This document shows positions 4,653-10,065 of a stretch of 10,065 nt of DNA, piece after piece. The translations under genes were made by a program, and so were the position numbers. Within the stretch, counting starts at the first letter, position 1, and the number at the start of each line of letters is the position of its first letter. The notes under the pieces were generated by a model. That model did not search any database. It was not told the origin of the DNA and was given only the letters and a program-made list of their open reading frames with translations. Origin of the DNA: Dialister sp. UBA734 (lineage in GTDB: Bacteria; Bacillota; Negativicutes; Veillonellales; Dialisteraceae); assembly GCA_002297935.1 (NCBI GenBank), contig DBLC01000151.1:1-10065 (forward strand). The letters run 5' to 3'.

Positions 4653-6626
4653 TTATGCTTTTGCTTTTTTGCTTCTGAAATACTGCATAGCGAACACAGC
4701 ACCCAGAATCACGATACCAACCAGGTCGGTCAGCATACGCGGGTCGATCAGGCAGAGGCCGCCAGCCAGGAGGATGAGACGTTCCAGCACATTGGCTTTG
4801 CAGTAGAGCTGACCAATCATAGCGGCAGAGACGCCAACCATACCAATCAGGGCGGTAATGGTCGTTTCTGTCAGACCAATCAGTGTGGCATTGATACCGA
4901 GCAATTCAGGAGACAATACGAAAACATATGGAATGATGAAGGCTGCAATGCCCAGTTTCGATGCATTGACCCCCGTTTTGAGTGGATCGCCGCCGGAAAT
5001 AGCGGACCCTGCAAAGGCAGCCAAAGCAACTGGCGGGGTGATATCGGCAATGATGCCGAAGTAGAATACAAACATGTGCGCAGCCAGTACCGGAACGCCC
5101 AGCTGAATCAGAGCCGGTGCGGCAATGGTAGAGGTGATAACGTAGTTTGCCGTGGTCGGTACGCCCATGCCCAGAATCAGAGAGGTCAGCATGGTGCAGA
5201 ACAGCAGAAGCATGAAGTTACCAGCGGCCACATCTACCAAAGTGGAAGCCAATTTCAGACCTACACCAGTTTTTGTGACAATACCAATAATCATACCTGC
5301 AGAGGCACAAGCGATGAGTACGCCCAGAGCCCCTCTCGCACCTTTGACCAGACCATCAATAATATCAGCAAAGCTCATACGGGTATTGGCACGAAGCATA
5401 GCACTGGCAATGGAAATGAAAATCCCAGCCAGAGCGGCTTTCATTGGGGTATAGCCAGAAGCCAAGAGGCCAATGATAGCAATCAACGGAATGGCCAAAT
5501 GGCCTTCTTCTTTCAGAATCTTGCCCCAAGGCGGCAATTCACTCTTTGGAGTCCCTTTCAAATCATTTTTCTTTGCTTCAAAATGAACGCCCAGGAACAC
5601 GCCGATGAAGTACAACACAGCCGGAACGATAGCGGCTTTGACGACATCCATGTAAGGAATACCCACAAATTCTGCCATCAGGAAAGCAGCAGCCCCCATG
5701 ATTGGCGGCATGAGCTGACCACCGGTGGAAGCAGCGGCTTCTACGGCGCCGGCAAAGTTTTTGTGATAGCCCAATTTTTTCATCATCGGAATGGTGAAAG
5801 AACCAGAACCTACTACGTTAGCTACGGAAGAACCGGAAATGGTCCCCTGCAGAGCGGAGGAAATAACGGCTACCTTGGCCGGTCCGCCGGAAGCCCAACC
5901 CGCAATGGCGTTTGCAATATCAATGAAGAATTTGCCCAAACCGGTTTTTTCCAGGTAGGCACCAAAGAGGATGAACAGGAAAATAAAGGTAGAAGAAACG
6001 CCCATAGGAATTCCGAAAACCCCTTCTGTGGTGAAGAACAGGTGCCCTACCATCTGCTTCAAAGTGAGGCCTCTGTGAGCCAGCGGTCCAGGCATATAGG
6101 GGCCAAAGAACCCGTAGGCCAAGAAGCAGCAAACCACGATGACAATCGGAAGGCCTACGATACGACGAGCCGCTTCGATGATCATTACAATACCCAGGAT
6201 ACCAATCGCCGTATCGGTCGGTGTAGCGGTGCCGGCACGGAGAATCAGCTGCTGGTAGTTTACCAAAATATAAATCGGTGGAATCATGGCGATCACTGCC
6301 AGTGCCACATCAAGGGGATGGAAATGTCCCTTTTTAATCCAAGATTTCTTTGTCGGACAAAGAAGATAGACCAAGCAAATCCCGAAGGACAAATGGACGC
6401 AGCGCTGAATCATCGCATCCAGTGCGCCAAAGAAGCCGGTATAAATCTGGAACAAAGAGAAACAAATACAAATAGCAGCAATGATTTTGGCACAAATGCC
6501 AGTATATTCTGCCGTATTGGATTCCTTATCCAACTCTTTCAATTTCTTCTGCAGTTCTTCCGACATTTCGCCATCTGCTGGCACGTCGGGCTGCAGCTTT
6601 TTCTTTTCTAAATCAGCCAATTTCAT
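4653..6626 (-). CDS. TRAP transporter fused permease (DctQM), TAXI type
   Basis: This 657-residue inner-membrane permease has the small (DctQ) and large (DctM) TRAP subunits fused in one chain, the form that works with TAXI binding proteins in ion-driven solute uptake. A charged cytoplasmic N-terminus (1-40) is followed by about four helices (45-170, DctQ-like) and then the DctM part with many helices. Family blocks include GTISGSSVANVVGSGSF (261-277), STGGQLMPPIMGAAAF (300-315), MGVPTTANYVITS and IADITPPVALAAFAGSAISGG. Two starts are possible. A TTG at 6629 would leave no room for a ribosome site, whereas ATG at 6626 has AGGAG just upstream (3-base spacing) and forms a TGATG junction with the DUF1850 stop. 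ATG is preferred, with translational coupling. Substrate unknown. Confidence 0.95.
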   Translation of the reverse strand: MKLADLEKKKLQPDVPADGEMSEELQKKLKELDKESNTAEYTGICAKIIAAICICFSLFQIYTGFFGALDAMIQRCVHLSFGICLVYLLCPTKKSWIKKGHFHPLDVALAVIAMIPPIYILVNYQQLILRAGTATPTDTAIGILGIVMIIEAARRIVGLPIVIVVCCFLAYGFFGPYMPGPLAHRGLTLKQMVGHLFFTTEGVFGIPMGVSSTFIFLFILFGAYLEKTGLGKFFIDIANAIAGWASGGPAKVAVISSALQGTISGSSVANVVGSGSFTIPMMKKLGYHKNFAGAVEAAASTGGQLMPPIMGAAAFLMAEFVGIPYMDVVKAAIVPAVLYFIGVFLGVHFEAKKNDLKGTPKSELPPWGKILKEEGHLAIPLIAIIGLLASGYTPMKAALAGIFISIASAMLRANTRMSFADIIDGLVKGARGALGVLIACASAGMIIGIVTKTGVGLKLASTLVDVAAGNFMLLLFCTMLTSLILGMGVPTTANYVITSTIAAPALIQLGVPVLAAHMFVFYFGIIADITPPVALAAFAGSAISGGDPLKTGVNASKLGIAAFIIPYVFVLSPELLGINATLIGLTETTITALIGMVGVSAAMIGQLYCKANVLERLILLAGGLCLIDPRMLTDLVGIVILGAVFAMQYFRSKKAKA

Positions 6627-7150
6627 CAACTCCTAATTTCTTTTTTCTTGTAGAGCACCTGATAGAGCGGCGCCACATACAGGTGCAATTCCTTTCCCAA
6701 AGGCATGAGCTGGGCCAAATCATATTCCTGATCGCCTACATACACCTTTTCTTCATTGGTTACACCATTTCGAATGGACAGTTCTGGGAACTTGCGGTCA
6801 ATGTTGTCCAGAATAAACCAACCGTTTTCTTCACGGAAATCTCCATCTTCTTTCGAGAAAGGAAGTCCTACCCCCATAGATTGATATTTCGTAGATTTCA
6901 ATACAAATCCGTCAGCCATTTTATTGACTTCCAGATATTCATGAATCATTGTCTTCTGCACCGAATGGCGATACACCAGCGTCACCGGCGTTCCCGGTTC
7001 GACCCGCTGCCGGATAATGTATCCATCTGCGGTCTGTCCGAAAAGATAATCCTGTCGGACCCACCAACCGCCTACGGTGGCAATGACACAGACAATCATG
7101 CCGAATACAATCAGTAATGTTTCTAATTTCCCGTTTTTTTGCTTTTTCAT
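6626..7150 (-). CDS. DUF1850 protein of the TAXI-TRAP operon
   Basis: This 174-residue protein is of the DUF1850 family, which is recurrently encoded between TAXI binding-protein and fused-permease genes; its role is unknown. One hydrophobic segment (about 11-29) should anchor it with the rest outside the cytoplasm. Family-like blocks are YRHSVQKTMIHEYLEV (about 60-75) and KYQSMGVGLP (about 88-97). The ATG has no ribosome site of its own. It overlaps as ATGA with the stop of a nine-codon ORF (7147-7176) that has a GGAGG site, so coupled reinitiation is likely. Its TGA stop shares one base with the permease ATG. In TRAP systems it may be an accessory or assembly factor, but that is conjecture. 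Confidence 0.88.
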   Translation of the reverse strand: MKKQKNGKLETLLIVFGMIVCVIATVGGWWVRQDYLFGQTADGYIIRQRVEPGTPVTLVYRHSVQKTMIHEYLEVNKMADGFVLKSTKYQSMGVGLPFSKEDGDFREENGWFILDNIDRKFPELSIRNGVTNEEKVYVGDQEYDLAQLMPLGKELHLYVAPLYQVLYKKKEIRS

Positions 7151-7176
7151 GTAGTGAAAGCAAAGACGGACTCCAT
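7147..7176 (-). CDS. Putative nine-codon leader ORF before the DUF1850 gene
   Basis: The ORF encodes MESVFAFTT and its TGA overlaps the DUF1850 ATG as ATGA. GGAAGGAGGAGGG (7188-7200) lies 11 bases upstream of its ATG and is the only strong ribosome site in this junction. The ATG sits in the loop of a 7-bp hairpin, GACGGAC/GTCCGTC. An in-frame ATG at 7203 would make it 18 codons but has no ribosome site. No family can be judged at this length. Its value is probably in loading ribosomes onto the next gene rather than in the peptide. Confidence 0.4.
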   Translation of the reverse strand: MESVFAFTT

Positions 7177-7212
7177 CTGGGGTCCGTCCCTCCTCCTTCC
7201 CATTATAAGGTA

Positions 7213-7280
7213 GCTAGTGACTAGTGACTGGTGACTGGTGACTGGTAAAAATTCTAGTCACTAGTCACGAATCACTAGTC
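7213..7280. repeat. Intercistronic GTGACTRG hairpin in the TRAP operon
   Basis: Four GTGACTAG/GTGACTGG units (7213-7245) face inverted units (7255-7280) across a short AT-rich loop. The hairpin, with a stem of at least 12 bp, falls between the binding-protein stop (7296) and the DUF1850 gene. No T-run follows, so it is not an ordinary terminator. By analogy with the REP hairpins between malE and malF it could stabilise the upstream binding-protein message. Confidence 0.75.
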
Positions 7281-7295
7281 CACCAATCATCTTAC

Positions 7296-8270
7296 TTATT
7301 TAGATTTCAGATACTTTTCAGCACCGGCGTTCATCTTAATGGACATGCCTTCCAGTGCGGTATCTTTGGTGATGTACTTGCCTACAGCATGAGCGGCTTT
7401 CATACGATCCAGGTGTTCATAGATGGCTTTCACGATTTCGCCACCCAGGTCATCAGAGAGTTTGTCGGTGGTGACAATGACGCACTTAACAGCTACGGTG
7501 TTGACATCTTCTTCCTGTCCAGGATAGGTGCCTTTCGGAACGGTAATCTTAGTGAAATATGGATATTTCTTAATCAGCTGATCTGCATGTTCTTCATCGA
7601 TGGTAACCAGAGCGGCCGATTTGTTAGCAGCCAAATCCTGAATAGCAGCGGTTGGGAACCCAGCAACGACCACGCCTACATCGACATTGCCATCTTTCAG
7701 TGCATCAGCGGCTTCGCCGAAGGAGAGGTACTGTACATCGATATCATCATAGGTGATACCATAAGCGCCCAGAATCTGACGAGCGTTGGCTTCCGCACCG
7801 GAGCCGGAAGCACCAACAGCGACTTTCTTGCCTTTCAGGTCAGCAATGGATTTGATTCCTTTATCCTGGGTGGTAACGAACTGTACAGTTTCTGGATAGA
7901 GAGCTGCAATCCCGCGAAGGCTTTCCACTTTGTTGTCTTTGAACATTTCTGTGCCGTTGGCTGCATAGTAAGCAATATCATTCTGGATGAAGGCCAGATC
8001 GACAGAGCCATCTTTCAGCATGTTCACGTTAGCTACGGACGCGCCAGTGGACTGGGCAGAAGCGTTCATATTTTTAATGTTCTGGTTCAGGAGTTCGGCC
8101 AGTGCGCCTCCCAATGGATAATAGGTACCTGCAGTACCGCCGGTTGCAATATTGAGGAACTGTTTTCCGCCACCTGCGCTGCCGCCATCACTGCCGCAGC
8201 CAGCAATCAGTGCTGCACCTGCCATACAAAGAGCACCTGCCATGATCATCTTTTTCAGTGTTTTTTTCAT
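7296..8270 (-). CDS. TAXI-family TRAP transporter solute-binding lipoprotein
   Basis: This 324-residue extracytoplasmic binding protein of the TRAP-associated TAXI family delivers solute to the fused permease two genes downstream. The start was set at ATG 8270: AGGAGG lies 9 bases upstream and the protein begins MKKTLKK with a hydrophobic stretch and lipobox LIAGC (Cys25). A longer reading from 8387 adds 39 residues with no ribosome site and hides the signal peptide. The domain opens with ATGGTAGTYYPLGG (42-55), the family hallmark, then ALAELLNQ, STGASVANVNMLKDG and DLAFIQND. Further blocks are KGKKVAVGASGSGAEANARQ and VGVVVAGFPTAAIQDLA. Length fits the family. Characterised relatives bind glutamate or other carboxylates; the substrate here is not determinable. 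Confidence 0.95.
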   Translation of the reverse strand: MKKTLKKMIMAGALCMAGAALIAGCGSDGGSAGGGKQFLNIATGGTAGTYYPLGGALAELLNQNIKNMNASAQSTGASVANVNMLKDGSVDLAFIQNDIAYYAANGTEMFKDNKVESLRGIAALYPETVQFVTTQDKGIKSIADLKGKKVAVGASGSGAEANARQILGAYGITYDDIDVQYLSFGEAADALKDGNVDVGVVVAGFPTAAIQDLAANKSAALVTIDEEHADQLIKKYPYFTKITVPKGTYPGQEEDVNTVAVKCVIVTTDKLSDDLGGEIVKAIYEHLDRMKAAHAVGKYITKDTALEGMSIKMNAGAEKYLKSK

Positions 8271-8358
8271 AATCATCAACCTCCTGGACTCCCCCACGGG
8301 AAAGCATTTCTTTTTTACATTGTTTTCTACCTTGCTTCCCAAAAAAATATGTTGTCTG

Positions 8359-8387
8359 ACTGTACCCATTTTTGAAATATCATTCAA
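8359..8387 (-). promoter_or_regulatory. Candidate promoter of the TAXI-TRAP operon
   Basis: TTGAAT (8382-8387), 17 bases, TACAGT (8359-8364) on the minus strand, 4 of 6 matches in each box. The spacing and position (about 90 bases before the start codon, downstream of the dcd terminator) are right, but the boxes are weak. Confidence 0.35.
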
Positions 8388-8439
8388 AGAAATGTAAATT
8401 TATGAAGAGCAGCCAAACTTGGCACTGTTGGCGAGAAAT

Positions 8440-8486
8440 AAAAAATGCAGCTAGACGCAAGGATACAATCCCTACATCTGCTGCAG
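8440..8486 (-). terminator. Terminator of the HNH-like/dcd operon
   Basis: On the minus strand TGCAGC (8480-8485) pairs with GCTGCA (8446-8451), extended by AGA/TCT, around an inner GGAT/ATCC hairpin, and is followed by TTTTTT. It begins 40 bases after the dcd stop. Confidence 0.7.
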
Positions 8487-8525
8487 CTTCTTCGCTCCAT
8501 GTGCTATTAAGTTGTTACTATCATA

Positions 8526-9047
8526 CTACTTTTCAAAGTCTTTGTAAAGTAGGCTAGGCTGAATTCCTTGATTATTTTGATATTTTCCACTGTCGTATTT
8601 ATCGGCTTCCCCTAAGACAGTATGGAAATAAATCTGGCAAATCTCCACCCCTGCGTAAATCCGAATCGGCTGTACGCAGAACATCTCCAGCGTCCAGTAC
8701 CCCGAAAAGCCTACATCGCCAAATCCAGCGGTGACATGGATGAAAAGACCCAGTCGACCAATGGAAGAACGGCCTTCCAGCATCGGTACGAAGCACTTTG
8801 TTTTTGTATATTCATGCGTTCTGCCCAGATACAATTTATTGGGCTGCAGCACGATGCCTTCTTCCGGAATATGAATCAAATGGCCAGTATTTTTCTTTTT
8901 CATATCCAATTCATGGTTATCATACACCATGAGTTCGTCCGCCAGCGTCAAGTTGTAGCTATTGGGATTGACTTTCTTCGGGTCAAAGGGATCGATAATG
9001 ATTTCCTCCCCCATATGTCTTACGATTTCTTTGCCGGATAAAATCAT
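8526..9047 (-). CDS. dcd: dCTP deaminase family protein
   Basis: This 173-residue cytosolic enzyme of the dCTP deaminase/dUTPase fold deaminates dCTP to dUTP (or to dUMP in bifunctional members) in dTMP synthesis. Family blocks are VNPNSYNLTL (26-35), EGRSSIGRLGLFIHVTA (91-107) carrying the conserved Arg/Ser pair, WTLEM with the likely catalytic Glu121, and the C-terminal GKYQNNQGIQPS (154-165). Where E. coli Dcd has AHRIDPGWxG, this protein has AGFGDVGFSG, a different sequence class whose mono- or bifunctionality I cannot decide. It is slightly shorter than E. coli Dcd (193). The ATG overlaps the stop of the upstream HNH-like gene as ATGA, with GAGG 9 bases before it, so the two are translationally coupled. 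Its own terminator follows. Confidence 0.9.
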   Translation of the reverse strand: MILSGKEIVRHMGEEIIIDPFDPKKVNPNSYNLTLADELMVYDNHELDMKKKNTGHLIHIPEEGIVLQPNKLYLGRTHEYTKTKCFVPMLEGRSSIGRLGLFIHVTAGFGDVGFSGYWTLEMFCVQPIRIYAGVEICQIYFHTVLGEADKYDSGKYQNNQGIQPSLLYKDFEK

Positions 9048-9958
9048 TTCAGTTTCCTCTCTTCTTCCATAAAAATTTTACGATGGGCGGTCATACGCTT
9101 TTTGCTGTACGGCCCCTGGGCTTTCATATCTCTGGAAATATGATACTGTATTTCTTCCTCTGCGGTCAATCGCCGGGAAATCAGAAGATGTCCCTGGCTG
9201 TCAAAAGTAATCAGATGAGCAGCAAATAGAGCCGCATGGGTAGGACAGAAAAGAAGCCCCTTCTGGTTCTTCCCCTTGGTTCCATAGGGCACTGCCTGCA
9301 ATAGAGAAAGCCGTTTGGCGCCGCACACCACGCAGCAAGGATCTTTGGACAGGGATTTCCAACGAAATGCCTGCTCTTCGTCAACAAACCGGCGAATACG
9401 GCTCACCGTAGTTTCCGAATTTTCTGAAAACAAATTGCCTTCCACCCCAGAAGAGGTCTCATCCTCTTCCAGCATCTGACGAATCGGCTCCACGTTCCAG
9501 ATATTCGCATCCATCAGCTCTCGATAGGCCCGCACCGCTTCTGGTTTCAAAATCCAGAAATACAGGCCCCCGTCTCCTTCGACGCCATCAAAGACATATT
9601 CCCAAGGAGACCGCTTCACCACTTGTTTCGTGGCTTCTTTCAGAGTAAACTCTTCTCCCTCGTGTTCCTCTATGGCATCCACTTGCTCTTCGTGGTCCCC
9701 ATAGGTGAGAAGTTCCCCTTTTTCATACATTTCACGGATTTTATTACCCGCCCAGCCAACCCCGGCATTGAGGGCCCGGTACTCCATATGAAGTGCCTCA
9801 GCTATATTTTTGGCATTGTCCATATAATCGGCGGAATGATACAGCCTAGAAAAAATCTGCATCATCAGTCGGCTCATGACAGAAGTATCTCCCATGAGAG
9901 CCAACCATCCCTCTGTGGTAATTTCATCCCATTGTTTTATTCCCTTGCGTCTAGCCAT
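9044..9958 (-). CDS. HNH-like zinc-motif protein of unknown function
   Basis: This 304-residue protein is not assigned to a named gene. The N-terminal part (about 32-80), with LYHSADYMDNAKNIAEALHM then ALNAGVGWAGNKIRE, resembles the small DNA-reading domain found before HNH domains in some restriction-type nucleases. The middle (about 117-150) has WEYVF and GLYFWILKPEAVRAYREL. The C-terminal part has C209-x2-C212, then AVPYGTKGKNQKGLLFCPTH with C238-x2-H241 and LITFD, the layout of an HNH_2 domain. The histidine expected before xxP is missing (LQAVP in place of DHIxP), and the FDxG of that family is FAAH, so nuclease activity is doubtful. A near-consensus AGGCGGTGA precedes ATG 9958. It is the first gene of an operon with dcd. 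Possible roles are a DNA-binding or degenerate nuclease partner. Confidence 0.6.
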   Translation of the reverse strand: MARRKGIKQWDEITTEGWLALMGDTSVMSRLMMQIFSRLYHSADYMDNAKNIAEALHMEYRALNAGVGWAGNKIREMYEKGELLTYGDHEEQVDAIEEHEGEEFTLKEATKQVVKRSPWEYVFDGVEGDGGLYFWILKPEAVRAYRELMDANIWNVEPIRQMLEEDETSSGVEGNLFSENSETTVSRIRRFVDEEQAFRWKSLSKDPCCVVCGAKRLSLLQAVPYGTKGKNQKGLLFCPTHAALFAAHLITFDSQGHLLISRRLTAEEEIQYHISRDMKAQGPYSKKRMTAHRKIFMEEERKLK

Positions 9959-10012
9959 CGGCTCACCGCCTTTTTCTGCTGTTACGATTTTAATTCACTT
10001 GGTAAGATTTTG

Positions 10013-10029
10013 CTAGGGAAACACTGATT
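10013..10029. repeat. 17-bp repeat, right copy (possible IS end)
   Basis: CTAGGGAAACACTGATT is the exact inverted copy of bases 1-17. After CTAG the sequence GGAAACACTGATTTAATC runs off to the right, as an IS5-like terminal inverted repeat would. It lies about 55 bases upstream of the HNH-like gene start. No transposase is seen in the remaining 36 bases. Confidence 0.5.
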
Positions 10030-10065
10030 TAATCATGGTTTGGAATTATTCTTGAATTTTTATTC

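Noticed and set aside
5076..6611. Long plus-strand ORF (511 codons) opposite the TRAP permease
   Set aside because: Low-complexity Asn/Gln/Arg/His-rich translation typical of the antisense of a hydrophobic membrane protein; the permease is certain.
6627..6629. TTG start for the fused permease
   Set aside because: It abuts AGGAG directly with no spacing; ATG at 6626 is the better start.
7389..8375. Plus-strand ORF (328 codons) opposite the TAXI binding protein
   Set aside because: Antisense shadow of a well-supported gene; no family features.
8271..8387. 39-residue N-terminal extension of the TAXI binding protein
   Set aside because: It lacks a ribosome site and would bury the lipoprotein signal; AGGAGG stands before ATG 8270.

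Overview
The window looks like a chromosomal segment of a Gram-negative-walled Firmicute of the class Negativicutes, plausibly an Acidaminococcus-like amino-acid fermenter. The grounds are Firmicute-type RNA control (a T-box leader and a TPP riboswitch, both acting through intrinsic terminators), lipoprotein binding proteins, a TAXI-type TRAP transporter with a fused permease and a DUF1850 protein, strong AGGAGG-like ribosome sites, and intergenic regions crowded with short-unit repeats. The genus is inference.

Left to right. (1) 1-177: a TPP riboswitch with promoter and attenuator on the minus strand; its target gene lies off the left edge. (2) 180-900: about 700 bases without a gene, holding 7-mer and 9-mer tandem repeats, a 250-bp imperfect palindrome and the terminator of the next gene. 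(3) 925-2529, minus: an orphan LivK-type amino-acid-binding lipoprotein behind a T-box leader. The leader has one stem I but two consecutive T-box antiterminator/terminator modules. (4) 2570-3110: a second gene-free stretch full of repeats. (5) 3114-4252, plus: a divergent diacylglycerol/lipid kinase family protein. (6) 4249-4610: nested palindromic repeats and a bidirectional terminator. (7) 4653-8270, minus: a three-gene TAXI-TRAP operon (binding protein, DUF1850 protein, fused permease), with a repeat hairpin between the first two genes and a tiny leader ORF that overlaps the DUF1850 start. (8) 8526-9958, minus: a two-gene operon in which a Cys/His-rich HNH-like protein is translationally coupled to a dCTP deaminase-family protein. 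(9) Right edge: a 17-bp sequence that is the exact inverted copy of the first 17 bases of the window.

Two solute uptake systems and two riboregulators fit an organism living on amino acids and scavenged nutrients. The most notable points are the two-module T-box, the inverted 17-mers at both edges (possibly ends of IS5-like elements, one of which would cut the TPP riboswitch off from its gene), the repeat families that occupy nearly every intergenic space (one array starts inside a stop codon, another sits inside an operon), and the HNH-like/dCTP deaminase gene pair. No complete new system can be demonstrated from the sequence alone.
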